Positions 25,538-34,762 of a stretch of DNA of 64,000 nucleotides are shown here, piece by piece. The stretch lies in NCBI GenBank assembly GCA_030430075.1, contig JAUIGN010000002.1, positions 1-64,000 on the forward strand, in the 5' to 3' direction. The stretch is from a bacterium. Lineage in GTDB: Bacteria > Planctomycetota > Planctomycetia > Pirellulales > Pirellulaceae. The notes beneath the pieces are model-generated. The model made no database searches. It was not told the DNA's origin and was given only the letters and a program-made list of their open reading frames with translations. A program made the position numbers and the translations under genes. Positions within the stretch are counted from its first letter, which is position 1. Each line of letters begins with the position of its first letter.

Positions 25538-27070
25538 ATGGCTGACGAAAACCAGCGACCGGCGGCGCCGAATCGGCCCGGAAAGGTGACCCTCGTGGGT
25601 GCCGGCCCGGGCGATCCCGGGCTGATCACTTTGCGAGGCATCGAGTCGTTGCAGCATGCCGAGGTTGTGGTTTTCGATTACCTGGTCAACTCAGCGATCG
25701 TTGAACACGCGCCGGCATCGGCCGAACGCATCTGCCTGGGCAAACACGGTCGATCCCGCATTTGGCCTCAGGAAGAAATTAACCGCTTGCTGGTCGAGTT
25801 GGCGACGGCGGGTAAACAAGTCGTCCGCCTGAAAGGTGGTGATCCGGCCATTTTCGCGCGAGGCGCCGAAGAGCTCGACGCCCTACAGCGGCACGGGATC
25901 CCGTTTGAAGTTGTCCCCGGCATTACGGCGGCGCTGGCGGCCGGCAGCTACGCGGGCATTCCCGTTACGCACCGTCAGCTGGCGTCGGCGGTGGCCCTGG
26001 TCACCGGTCACGAACAGGACAATAAGGAGGGCATGGCGCTCGACTACGGTGCTCTGGCCGATTTCCCCGGCACGCTGGTTGTCTACATGGGCGTCACCAC
26101 CGCCCCCAGTTGGACGGCGGCCCTGATTTCCGCCGGACGGGCAGCCAGTACTCCCGCCGCCATCGTGCGCCGGTGCAGCCTGCCGGACCAAACCGTCATC
26201 TCGTGCTCGCTGGGAGAAGTGGCGGAGAAGATGACGGGTGAAAACCGAATTCGTCCACCCGCCATCGTAATCGTCGGCGAAGTCGCGACACTCAGCGATT
26301 CCCTCTCCTGGTTCACTCGCCGCCCACTCTTCGGCCAGACCATCATGGTCACTCGCCCCGCCGCGCAGGCAGCCACCCTGGTGCGCCCGCTCGGCGAGTT
26401 CGGCGCCGAAGTTGTCGTCCAGCCGGCGATCGAGATCGTCGAGCCGGAGGACTGGCGGCCGGTCGACGACGCGCTGGCCCAGCTCGATCAGTACGATTGG
26501 GTGGTGTTCGCTAGTGCGAACGGCGTCCGCTTTTTCCTGAACCGCCTGCTGGCCCAGGGTTGGGACGTCCGCCGGCTGGGCAGGGCCAGGCTGGCCGCGG
26601 TCGGGCCGGGCACCGCCCGGGAACTGGCCACCTTTCACCTTCACGCAGACCTGCAACCCGAGCAATTCCACGCGGAAGGACTGGCGGCGCGGCTGGCCGC
26701 CGAGGCGGCAGGCAAACGAATTCTGCTCCCGCGTGCCAGTCGGGGCCGCTCGACACTGCCCGACGAACTGCGGGCGGCAGGCGGAAGCGTGCATCAGATT
26801 GTTACCTATCGCAGCCGGGATGTTGCCGTCGCCGACGAACAGTCACGGTCTCGCCTGGCCGCCGGCGAGATTGACTGGATCACCGTCACCAGTTCGGCAA
26901 TCGCCCGCTCGCTGGCCAACCTGTTCGGTCCTGATTTGCGCAAAGCGCGACTGGCCAGCCTGAGTCCGATCACGTCGGCAACCCTCCGTGAGTTCGGCTT
27001 CGACCCCGCGGTGGAGGCAGGCGTCCATACAATGACGGGCCTTATTGAAGCGATCCGCGAGTCGGTCTAA
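25538..27070 (+). CDS. cobA-hemD: Fused uroporphyrinogen-III C-methyltransferase / uroporphyrinogen-III synthase
   Basis: A 510-residue two-domain protein. Residues about 15-255 are SAM-dependent uroporphyrinogen-III methyltransferase (CobA/SUMT): VGAGPGDPGLITLRG, VVRLKGGDPAIFARGAEE and PGITAALAAGSYAGIPVTHR. Residues about 265-505 are HemD, the cyclising synthase: FGQTIMVTRPAAQAATLV, DWVVFASANGVRFFLNRL and WITVTSSAIARSLANLFG. The fusion makes uroporphyrinogen III and methylates it towards precorrin-2, the branch to sirohaem and cobalamin. Start ATG 25538 has AAGGA upstream. The same fusion occurs in other bacteria, including planctomycetes and firmicutes. Confidence 0.93.
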   Translation: MADENQRPAAPNRPGKVTLVGAGPGDPGLITLRGIESLQHAEVVVFDYLVNSAIVEHAPASAERICLGKHGRSRIWPQEEINRLLVELATAGKQVVRLKGGDPAIFARGAEELDALQRHGIPFEVVPGITAALAAGSYAGIPVTHRQLASAVALVTGHEQDNKEGMALDYGALADFPGTLVVYMGVTTAPSWTAALISAGRAASTPAAIVRRCSLPDQTVISCSLGEVAEKMTGENRIRPPAIVIVGEVATLSDSLSWFTRRPLFGQTIMVTRPAAQAATLVRPLGEFGAEVVVQPAIEIVEPEDWRPVDDALAQLDQYDWVVFASANGVRFFLNRLLAQGWDVRRLGRARLAAVGPGTARELATFHLHADLQPEQFHAEGLAARLAAEAAGKRILLPRASRGRSTLPDELRAAGGSVHQIVTYRSRDVAVADEQSRSRLAAGEIDWITVTSSAIARSLANLFGPDLRKARLASLSPITSATLREFGFDPAVEAGVHTMTGLIEAIRESV

Positions 27071-27356
27071 CGTGGCAGGGGCACCATCACCATTGCGAGC
27101 GTACGAACGCACGGCACCACGCGCCTGCTCGAATGACACAACCCCAGCGGGCGCAGCACCTTGCGCCCGGTACATGACAGCCCTCCGCGGCGGCGAGGAA
27201 TATCCCATACCATCCGACCGCGTTTGCACTTCGACCTTCGCAGGCAGTGCAAGGCGGTGTCCGGCAAATTGCGGCTGCCAATTATTCGCCCATCGAGTGC
27301 GAAGATATACTCAAAGGAACCGTGCAAATCTTTCTTTCTGCGTTTGGCATCTTCCA

Positions 27357-28628
27357 ATGAAAAAACGATATATCTTCCTGGCTGTCCTGGGGCTGCTGGT
27401 CGCCGCGGCTGTGTTCGGCTACGAGCCGCTCAAGGAGCTTCAAAAGAAGCGGGCGACGCCCAATTGGCGGACCGTTGAGGTCAAGCAGGGTCGGCTGGTC
27501 TCCGTGGTTAATTCGACGGGCACCGTCCAACCCGTGTTGTCGGTCCAGGTCGGCGCATTCGTCTCCGGGCCCCTCCAGGAAGTGCTCGGCCAGTTCAACC
27601 AGGAAGTAAAGAAGGGCGATGTTTTGGCTCGCATCGACCCGCGGCTCCCCGAAGCGGAACGCAAACGGGCCACCGCCACCCATGAGACGACATTGGGCGA
27701 GGTCAAGCGGATCGAGGCGCTCCTGCAGCAGGCCCGCAACGACGAAGCCCGCGCCCTGGCGCTGCGGGAGGAGAACGAAGACTTCATCTCTCAGGCGGAA
27801 CTCGACCAGTTCACATTCGCCACCATGTCGCTTGAAGCACAACTCGAAATCTCCCTGGCCTCCGTCAAGCAGGCGGAAGCGGCTTTGGAGAATGCCAACA
27901 CGAACGTCGGCTACACAACCATTGCTTCGCCCGTCGACGGGATCATCATCGACCGAAAGATCGAAGAGGGACAAACGCTGCAGTCGGGTTTCCAGACGCC
28001 TGAGTTGTTCGTTGTTGCCCCGGGCATGCGTGAAAAGATGCACATCGTGGCGGCGGTCGACGAGGCGGATATCGGCCTGATTCGGGAAGCCAAGGCCAAC
28101 GGGCAGCCGGCCCATTTCACGGTGGACGCCTATCCGGCCGACCTGTTCGAAGGAGTCATCGAGGAAGTCCGCTTCAGCTCGACCGAACTGCAAAATGTGG
28201 TCACTTACCCCGTCATCGTGGCGGCCGCCAACCCGGAACTGAAATTGCTACCCGGCATGACCGCCAGCATCTCGTTTCGGGTTGACGAGCGGAAAGACGC
28301 CGTCAAAATCCCTAACGCGGCGCTGCGATTCTACCCGGACAAGAAGCACGTGCGGGAAGAGGACAAGAAGCTGCTGGAAGGTACCAATTGGGAACAGGAC
28401 CAAGGCGAGGAGCAACCGGACGTCATGCTCTCTGCGGAAGAGAAGGCCCTCGCCCGAGTAAATCGCAACAAGCGCCACATTTGGGTCGCGGCGGGCAGCA
28501 AGCTCAAGGCGGTGGCGGTTGAGACGGGGCTGAGCGACAGCAAGTTCACCGAACTCGTCTCCGGCGACGTTACGCCGGGCATGGAACTGGTCACCGGCAT
28601 CAACCCCAAACCGGGTTGGGGCGGCTAG
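27357..28628 (+). CDS. MacA/HlyD-like periplasmic adaptor of a tripartite exporter
   Basis: A 423-residue membrane-fusion protein starting MKKRYIFLAVLGLLVAAAVFGYEPL, one N-terminal anchor. The biotinyl-lipoyl half VNSTGTVQPVLSVQVGAFVSG...VKKGDVLARIDPRLPEA, a coiled-coil hairpin (about 95-180) and the return lipoyl strand GYTTIASPVDGIIIDRKIEEGQTL are clear, followed by beta-barrel and membrane-proximal domains. It should link the inner-membrane ABC permease to TolC. An unusual charged insertion (REEDKKLLEGTNWEQDQGEEQPD) interrupts the C-terminal domain. It precedes the permease gene by 288 nt. Confidence 0.9.
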   Translation: MKKRYIFLAVLGLLVAAAVFGYEPLKELQKKRATPNWRTVEVKQGRLVSVVNSTGTVQPVLSVQVGAFVSGPLQEVLGQFNQEVKKGDVLARIDPRLPEAERKRATATHETTLGEVKRIEALLQQARNDEARALALREENEDFISQAELDQFTFATMSLEAQLEISLASVKQAEAALENANTNVGYTTIASPVDGIIIDRKIEEGQTLQSGFQTPELFVVAPGMREKMHIVAAVDEADIGLIREAKANGQPAHFTVDAYPADLFEGVIEEVRFSSTELQNVVTYPVIVAAANPELKLLPGMTASISFRVDERKDAVKIPNAALRFYPDKKHVREEDKKLLEGTNWEQDQGEEQPDVMLSAEEKALARVNRNKRHIWVAAGSKLKAVAVETGLSDSKFTELVSGDVTPGMELVTGINPKPGWGG

Positions 28629-28802
28629 GATCAATGCCGTTCCATGGGAATCGGGTGATACCATCCTCAACGCGTGGCATGACAATGGGCTTGCGGGGCT
28701 ACCAGGTAGACGCGGTGTTCCCGCTACCATTAAAGGAAAACAACGGCCGGCGAAATCCGATGGGGCGGAATTGCGGCGAGGGAGTTTGAGGAAGTCCGGA
28801 AC

Positions 28803-28819
28803 GTCATGCACAGCATGAC
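28803..28819 (-). repeat. Dispersed palindromic repeat copy
   Basis: GTCATGCACAGCATGAC, the exact reverse complement of the palindrome at 14912-14928, followed by CTACGG as in the 43.2-kb copy. It sits between the adaptor and permease genes, where a stem-loop in the mRNA could affect readthrough or stability. Confidence 0.7.
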
Positions 28820-28847
28820 CTACGGAAGTGCGGCTGAGTTGAATGAG

Positions 28848-28881
28848 TCATCAGCCGTTGGGCGTTCGCCCCGGCTCCGTT
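28848..28881 (+). repeat. Dispersed CATCAGCCGTTGGGCG element, partial copy
   Basis: TCATCAGCCGTTGGGCGTTC followed by GCCCCGGCTCCGTT matches 49785-49818 and the inverse strand at about 54599-54632. It ends 36 bases before the permease start. Confidence 0.7.
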
Positions 28882-28916
28882 AATAGCCGAACAAAGCCGA
28901 CTGCGGAGAACGTTCG

Positions 28917-30158
28917 ATGAATACACTCCTCACCATTCGCGTCGCATTGCGAGCATTGCGCAAGAACAAGCTGCGGGCCAGCCTGACGGTCCTGGGTGTT
29001 GTCATCGGCATTGCCGCCGTCACGGCGATGGTGTCGATCGGACAGAGTGCAAGCGGCCTCGTGCAGGGGCAGTTCGAAATGCTGGGCACAAACGTGATCC
29101 TGATCTTTCCCGGCGCCCAACAGCGGGGCGGCGTGCGGCAAGGGCGAATCACCACGCTCACTGCCGACGACGCAGTGGCCATCGGCGCAGAATGCCCGGC
29201 GGTCCTGGCGGCCTCGCCCCTGGTCGGCTCGGGTGGCCAGGTGATCTATGGGAATTCGAACTGGAGTCCCAAGGAGATGCACGGTGTCGATCCCAACTAC
29301 CTCCTGGTGCGAAACTGGCAACTCCGGCACGGCGGATTCTTTACCGATCGGGATATCACCTCGTCGGCCAAGGTGTGCGTGATCGGCCACACGGTCCTTA
29401 CCAAACTGTTTCAGACCCAAAATCCACTCGGCGAAACCATTCGGGTCCGCAACATTCCGTTTCGCGTGGTCGGGGTCCTGGAGCAGAAAGGGGCGAACAT
29501 GGTGGGTGAGGATCAGGATGACATCATCTTGATGCCGTACACCACGGTTCGCAAACGGCTTTCGGGCTCGGAGTTCAACGATGTGCACGCCATCTTTGCG
29601 TCGGCCCGATCGGTGAAACAGATGGCGGAGGCGGAACACCAGATCAATCAACTGCTGTTCGAGCGGCATCGCATCCCGCCGGGGGAGGCACCCGATTTCA
29701 TGGTGCAAAACACCACGGAAATCGCCAACATCCTGGGCGTGATTACCGGAACGATGACTCTCATGCTGGCCTCGATCGCCGGGATCTCCCTGCTGGTCGG
29801 CGGCGTGGGGATCATGAACATCATGCTGGTGTCGGTCACCGAGCGGACGCGTGAGATCGGTATTCGGATGGCCGTCGGGGCGCGTGGCCGGGATATCCTG
29901 CGTCAATTCCTGGTCGAAGCGGTGTTGCTCTCCTGCATCGGCGGCGTGATCGGCTTCGTGCTGGGGATCGGCGCGTCGACCGGTGCAACCATGCTGATCA
30001 ATTCATTCACGACCGGGACGAAATGGCCGATCGTGATCTCTTTCCCGGCGGCTGGGGCAGCCATTCTGTTTTCGGCGGCGGTCGGCATCTTCTTTGGCTA
30101 CTATCCGGCACGTCGCGCCAGCCGGCTCGACCCGATCGAAGCCCTCCGCTACGAGTAG
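28917..30158 (+). CDS. MacB-like ABC transporter permease (FtsX/MacB_PCD fold, no ATPase domain)
   Basis: A 413-residue type VII ABC permease: first transmembrane helix about 20-45 (LTVLGVVIGIAAVTAMVSIG), a periplasmic MacB-PCD domain (about 50-270) and three C-terminal helices with the FtsX signature (SIAGISLLVGGVGIMNIMLVSVTERTREIGIRMAVGARG; PARRASRLDPIEALRYE at the end). Unlike E. coli MacB it lacks a fused nucleotide-binding domain; the matching ATPase is encoded at 32347-33141 on the other strand. Probably exports peptides, lipids or drugs through TolC using the adaptor upstream. Confidence 0.93.
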   Translation: MNTLLTIRVALRALRKNKLRASLTVLGVVIGIAAVTAMVSIGQSASGLVQGQFEMLGTNVILIFPGAQQRGGVRQGRITTLTADDAVAIGAECPAVLAASPLVGSGGQVIYGNSNWSPKEMHGVDPNYLLVRNWQLRHGGFFTDRDITSSAKVCVIGHTVLTKLFQTQNPLGETIRVRNIPFRVVGVLEQKGANMVGEDQDDIILMPYTTVRKRLSGSEFNDVHAIFASARSVKQMAEAEHQINQLLFERHRIPPGEAPDFMVQNTTEIANILGVITGTMTLMLASIAGISLLVGGVGIMNIMLVSVTERTREIGIRMAVGARGRDILRQFLVEAVLLSCIGGVIGFVLGIGASTGATMLINSFTTGTKWPIVISFPAAGAAILFSAAVGIFFGYYPARRASRLDPIEALRYE

Positions 30159-30241
30159 GGCTGGGTGGTCTCACGGACGATCTGTAGCGGCGATACCGCC
30201 GTGCTGTGCTTGAGCCCCGCTCGGCATCTCCCGCTGTCTGG

Positions 30242-32284
30242 CTACTCGACGTACACCTCCGGCACCAACACCTCGGGCACGGTTGTCGGCAGCGGCGACA
30301 CAGGCGCTGGGGCCGGTCTGGGTACCGCCGGCACGGGGGCAGACAGGGGTGGGGCAGACGAGGGCTCGGCAGGCGAGGGCAGGGCGGGCGGCGTGGGGCG
30401 GGGTGCTGGAGGCCTCTCCGGCGGCACGGGTTGGCGTGTCGGGCCAGGGGCCGGCGGCACCGCTTCACGCAGACGATCCCTCAGTTTCCGGCGCAAGTTT
30501 TCCGGGGGCGTCAGGTCAAACGAATTCTCTGCCGGACCGTCACCTTGCGGATAGCGATCGTCGTTCAGCGTCGGTGGGAGGCGTTCCGGATAGCATTGGT
30601 CACGATGCCAGCGGCCCAACGGGCCGATCGATCCATACCGCTCTTCGATCATTCTGACTCCATGCGTTTCCAGGATCGTGCCGCTCTCGCGTTCCAGGTT
30701 GGCCAGCTCAATGTTGTACTGGACCAGCGAGGACGCTTCGTTGCTGACCGAGTTGCCCCAGGAAGTGATGGCCTGAAAAACGATCAGGAAATCGTCGAGT
30801 TGACTCTGGTAGCGCGCCATCTGGACTTTCAGGTTGGTCGTCGCGGCGGCCCGGGTCTCGCGGAAGGCGAGGTACTGTTCATGAAACTGGGCCAGGTTTC
30901 TCAGGTTGGCCGCAATGGTGTGGGACGCCGCATGGAGCCCTTGTTGGAGGTTGGCCCGGTCGCGTGAGATCAGCAACTCCTGCCGCCGCATCAAGGCCCG
31001 TTCGCGACGCAACCCCAGCGGCACGGAGAAATTCACCGCCAGCGTCCAGTCGGCAAACTGACCGGGCCGCGACGAAACGGTCGGCATTTCGCCTTCCAAT
31101 CCGTTCCAGCGGTAGAGTGCGACGGCGTCCAGGCTGGGGCGCACCTGATTGCGGGACTGCAGCAACCGTTGCTCGTCCGCCTCCAGCACGAGCTTTAGTT
31201 CGATCAGGTCGGGTCGATACTGTTCGGCCATCACCAGCAAGGACTCCCAGTCCATGTCAACTCGCTCGCGGGCCGGCGGCGAGGTCGGCACCAACTGGTG
31301 CGTGTCGTAGGGTGGAAATCCCAGCAGGTTGCGAAAGCCGGCCTCCCGTTGCAGCAAGGTCGCCCGCGCGCCAATCACCGCGCTGCGGAAGTCAGCCAGA
31401 GCGACTTTCGTGAGCGCGAGATCTCCGGCATTGGCCCGCCCGATCCGTTGGTTCGCTTCGGCCTGGTTATAGGCAAACTGCGCCTGGTCCAGTTGCTGCT
31501 GTCGTGCCCACAGGTCGGTACGGGCAAAGACCAGCCCCCAATACGCCTCGACCGTGCTGCGGACGAGTTCCTGCAGTGCGTCCTTGAGTTGAAAGTAGGA
31601 GCGTTCCGTGTCCAGGCGGGCGAGAACGATGGGCGCCATGTTGACGCGCCACCCGCCGCCTTGCAGGAGGGGCTGCGTGAGACTGATCTCTGCGGAAGAC
31701 CGCGTCTGTGGATTGAGCAAGAATGCGCCCGGGCGGAGCCTGGTATTCAACGCGTCGACGCGTGCATTGAGCGTGCCGCCGGTGATCGTGGTCTTGGAAA
31801 TCCCGGCGTCCAGGCGATAATCGTCGGAACGGACGCCGCCGATGACGTCCGGCCCCGGCTCGAAAACGGGTGTCTCGATCCGGTTGAAACCGTTCTGGGC
31901 CTGGAAGATGGGATCGAACCGAGCGTGTGCCTCGTCGATGCCGTTGTTGACGATCGCCGTGTCGTAGATCGTCTGCCCGCTGGATACGGCGGTCACGCCG
32001 GCCAGCACCCGGACGACCTCCGCATTGGCCAACGCCGTGCGAATCGCTTCGTCCAGCGAGATCGGTCGTTCCGGCAGCGTTTCGATCGACGAAACGGTCG
32101 GCGGCGGCGGTGTCTTGGGAATTGGGGCGTGGGCCAATTCACTCGGATCCCGCACGTTCACCGTCCGCTCTTCGGGGAAGATGAAGGGGATCACTTTCTG
32201 GGCCCGCGCAAGGTCAGCGCCTACCGCGATCGAGACGACCGCGACCACTACGACAACCGATGTTCGGATTTTGCCGCTTCCCAT
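30242..32284 (-). CDS. TolC-family outer-membrane efflux protein with proline-rich C-terminal tail
   Basis: About 680 residues from ATG 32284, giving a clean signal peptide (MGSGKIRTSVVVVVAVVSIAVGADLARA). A longer form from TTG 32350 would overlap the ATPase stop as TTGA. The body has the duplicated TolC helical hairpins (ISLTQPLLQGGG, YWGLVFARTDLWARQQQLDQAQFAYNQAEANQRIG, and LRNLAQFHEQYLAFRETRAAATTNLKVQ). The last 75 or so residues are a Pro/Ala-rich tail, not usual for TolC, which could span or bind peptidoglycan or simply be disordered. Together with the adaptor, permease and ATPase it completes a tripartite exporter. Confidence 0.9.
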   Translation of the reverse strand: MGSGKIRTSVVVVVAVVSIAVGADLARAQKVIPFIFPEERTVNVRDPSELAHAPIPKTPPPPTVSSIETLPERPISLDEAIRTALANAEVVRVLAGVTAVSSGQTIYDTAIVNNGIDEAHARFDPIFQAQNGFNRIETPVFEPGPDVIGGVRSDDYRLDAGISKTTITGGTLNARVDALNTRLRPGAFLLNPQTRSSAEISLTQPLLQGGGWRVNMAPIVLARLDTERSYFQLKDALQELVRSTVEAYWGLVFARTDLWARQQQLDQAQFAYNQAEANQRIGRANAGDLALTKVALADFRSAVIGARATLLQREAGFRNLLGFPPYDTHQLVPTSPPARERVDMDWESLLVMAEQYRPDLIELKLVLEADEQRLLQSRNQVRPSLDAVALYRWNGLEGEMPTVSSRPGQFADWTLAVNFSVPLGLRRERALMRRQELLISRDRANLQQGLHAASHTIAANLRNLAQFHEQYLAFRETRAAATTNLKVQMARYQSQLDDFLIVFQAITSWGNSVSNEASSLVQYNIELANLERESGTILETHGVRMIEERYGSIGPLGRWHRDQCYPERLPPTLNDDRYPQGDGPAENSFDLTPPENLRRKLRDRLREAVPPAPGPTRQPVPPERPPAPRPTPPALPSPAEPSSAPPLSAPVPAVPRPAPAPVSPLPTTVPEVLVPEVYVE

Positions 32285-32346
32285 GAAAATGACAAATCGG
32301 CCGGTTGTTCCGGGCAATTCAAAGGAAACCGCCGCGGTGGTTGGAA

Positions 32347-33141
32347 TCAAGATTCCGGGCGTTCGTCATCTGCGGGCTCGGCATCCGGTTCCGACTGGGC
32401 AAGCTGTTCCGGAGATTCATGTTGTGCCGGATGTAACGCCTGGAGGGCCACCTGGAAGTCCGACGTGTCGGCAACGATCCGTCCATCTCGCAGGACAACC
32501 GTGCGACGGGCGTTACGGGCGACCTCCTGGTCGTGGGTGACCAGGATCACCGTGAGCCCATCCTCGTCGTTCAGCTTTTCGAAGAGTTCGATCACTTCCT
32601 TGCTCGTCCGCGTATCCAGGTTCCCGGTCGGCTCGTCCCCCATCAGCATCGATGGATTGTTGACCAGCGACCGGGCGATCGCGACGCGCTGCTGCTGCCC
32701 ACCGGAGAGCTGTCCCGGATGATGGTCGAGGCGATCGCCAAGCCCCACCAGGTGGAGTTTCTCGATCGCCAGTTGCCGGCGCTGGCGAGCCGAAATACCG
32801 CTGCCGTAGAGCAAGGGAAGCTCGACGTTCTCAATGGCCGACGTTCGCGTGAGCAGATTAAAATTCTGAAAGACAAACCCAATGTGGTCATTTCGAATCG
32901 CGGCCCGTTGATCGCGGCTCATCGAAACCACTTCTTCACCCGCCAGGCGATAGCTGCCACGTGTCGGCCGGTCAAGGCATCCCAAAGTATTCATCAACGT
33001 CGACTTGCCGGATCCCGACTGCCCGATCAGGGCCACGTACTCACCCTCGGTCACGTCAAGATTCGCCCCGCGCAAGGCTTCAACTTTGACCTCCCCCAGG
33101 TCATAGATCTTCCAGAGATCGCGTACTTCGATCAGTGACAC
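32347..33141 (-). CDS. ABC transporter ATP-binding protein, MacB/LolD type
   Basis: A 264-residue ATPase starting at GTG 33141 behind GGAAG. Walker A is GQSGSGKST (40-48), the Q-loop is FVFQNFNLL, the signature LSGGQQQRVAIARSL starts at 145, Walker B is MLMGDE (165-170) and the switch His is in VTHDQEVA. The sequence DLWKIYDLGEVKVEALRGANLDV is the family start, supporting the GTG over the longer upstream frame. The C-terminal 30 residues are Glu/Pro-rich. It should energise the MacB-like permease at 28917-30158. It is followed by the TolC gene. Confidence 0.95.
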   Translation of the reverse strand: MSLIEVRDLWKIYDLGEVKVEALRGANLDVTEGEYVALIGQSGSGKSTLMNTLGCLDRPTRGSYRLAGEEVVSMSRDQRAAIRNDHIGFVFQNFNLLTRTSAIENVELPLLYGSGISARQRRQLAIEKLHLVGLGDRLDHHPGQLSGGQQQRVAIARSLVNNPSMLMGDEPTGNLDTRTSKEVIELFEKLNDEDGLTVILVTHDQEVARNARRTVVLRDGRIVADTSDFQVALQALHPAQHESPEQLAQSEPDAEPADDERPES

Positions 33142-33281
33142 AAGCGGCTTCCGTTCAGCGTACAGGGTGGAGTCGATCAGCGGGGCGCGCGGGGCGTCTT
33201 CCGGCCGGATGGATGCGCCTGTCCGGCGCACCGTCTGGGCGCGCCCGATCCGGCCGCTCGAGCTGCGTGAATGGGCCGGCG

Positions 33282-34595
33282 TTACAACTGCGAGATCGCC
33301 GGCAGTTCAAACGGTTTGCGGTAGACGGGACGGGTCGCGAACCGATTCGCCTCGTCGTCTCCCAGCGAGTACGTGGCGGGATCGAAACTGATGGTTCGCC
33401 CCAGCCGCCAGGCGGCGTTGCCCAGATGGCAGAGCAAACTGGAAGGGTGCCCGACCGTCTCCAGGTCGGCCACCGGCTTCTTGCGACTCCGCATGCATTC
33501 CACGAAGTTCCGGGCGTGCCCAATGTCGTTGTAGCGACCGCTTTCCTCGCGCACCAGTTTGCCTTTGGCATCGAATGCCCTCCACCGGCTGTTGCCGATG
33601 ACCAGGTAGCCGTTGTCCCCCAAGACTGCCGCCCCTTCTCCCTCGTCGTGCAAACGGTAGGCATTCCAGACGCGCATTTCGTACGTCAGCAGGTAACCCG
33701 GGTAGTCGTACGTGACCATCAAGGTATCGGGCCATTCCTGAGCGTCGTCGAAATACAGTTTGCCGCCATGGGCGGAAATGGCCGTCGGGTAGGTCGGCAA
33801 CGACTCGCCCTGTGCCTTCGCCGCGGTCTCAAGCGCCCAGCGGGCAACGTCGAGGCGGTGCACGCCGTCGTTGCCGAGGTCGCCTGACCCGTAGTCGAAG
33901 AACCACCGCCAACTGCCGTGAAACCGCCGCCGGTTGAAGGGCCGTTTGGGCGCCGGGCCCAGCCAGGTGTCGTAGTCGACGTTGGCCGGCGCCTGCTCGT
34001 CGGCCGGATAGCCAATCGCGGACTGGCGCGAACTCTCCCATGCCTTGGCGAACCGCACCTTGCCAAGATGGCCCTCTGCCAGATAGGCCATCGCGCTGGC
34101 CTGCAGTGGGCCGCTGCGGGCCTGCGTCCCCAACTGGACGACACGGCCATGCTTCTTCATGGCGGCAACCATCGTCCTTCCTTCGAGAATGTTGTGCCCA
34201 TCCGGTTTCTCCACATAGACGTCCTTGCCCGCAAGGCAGGCGTGGATTGTGGGCAACGCGTGCCAGTGATCGGGAGTGCCCGCCACCAGGGCGTCGACTG
34301 ACGGGTCGTCCAACGCCCGACGATAATCCTTGATCGCCTTCGGTCGACGTCCCGTTTTGCCGGCAACTTGCTGCACGCGGGCGGCGAGCACATCTTCGTC
34401 CAGATCGCAGACGTATTTGACATCCACATCGGGCAACGAAGCGAACGTGCTGAGAAGGCTGCCACCGCGGCCGCGGACCCCCATGACACAAACGGTAACG
34501 CGGTCGTTCGCCAACCCGGCAGCTCGGCCGACCGACGCCCATGCGGCACTGCCGACACCGGCAGCCGCCCCCTGCAAGAACAAACGACGATCCAT
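33282..34595 (-). CDS. Gfo/Idh/MocA family oxidoreductase, exported by a Tat-like signal
   Basis: A 437-residue NAD(P)-dependent oxidoreductase. MDRRLFLQGAAAGVGSAAWASVGRAAG is a twin-arginine signal (RRLFLQ). The Rossmann segment VTVCVMGVRGRGGSLLSTF is followed by DVKYVCDLDEDVL, and EKPDGHNILEGRTMVAAMK carries the conserved Glu-Lys-Pro. Exported Gfo/Idh/MocA proteins are abundant in planctomycetes and act on sugars or sugar derivatives; the substrate is unknown. A sulfatase and lactonase elsewhere in the window suggest a carbohydrate-degrading lifestyle, but no direct link is visible. Start ATG 34595 is preceded by AGGAGGC. Confidence 0.9.
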   Translation of the reverse strand: MDRRLFLQGAAAGVGSAAWASVGRAAGLANDRVTVCVMGVRGRGGSLLSTFASLPDVDVKYVCDLDEDVLAARVQQVAGKTGRRPKAIKDYRRALDDPSVDALVAGTPDHWHALPTIHACLAGKDVYVEKPDGHNILEGRTMVAAMKKHGRVVQLGTQARSGPLQASAMAYLAEGHLGKVRFAKAWESSRQSAIGYPADEQAPANVDYDTWLGPAPKRPFNRRRFHGSWRWFFDYGSGDLGNDGVHRLDVARWALETAAKAQGESLPTYPTAISAHGGKLYFDDAQEWPDTLMVTYDYPGYLLTYEMRVWNAYRLHDEGEGAAVLGDNGYLVIGNSRWRAFDAKGKLVREESGRYNDIGHARNFVECMRSRKKPVADLETVGHPSSLLCHLGNAAWRLGRTISFDPATYSLGDDEANRFATRPVYRKPFELPAISQL

Positions 34596-34762
34596 GAGAT
34601 GGGCCTCCTAATGAGAGTCGATGGAAATTTCTCCAGCGGTCGAACTGCGAGGAATCTGTCGCTGCCGGCCGGCGGGGCGTCACGCAGCCCAGGTCTGTCG
34701 GCGACCAGCGGCGTGCCGCCGCCGGCGAGGTCGATCCCCTGGTCCTGGCGATCCGCCCGACG

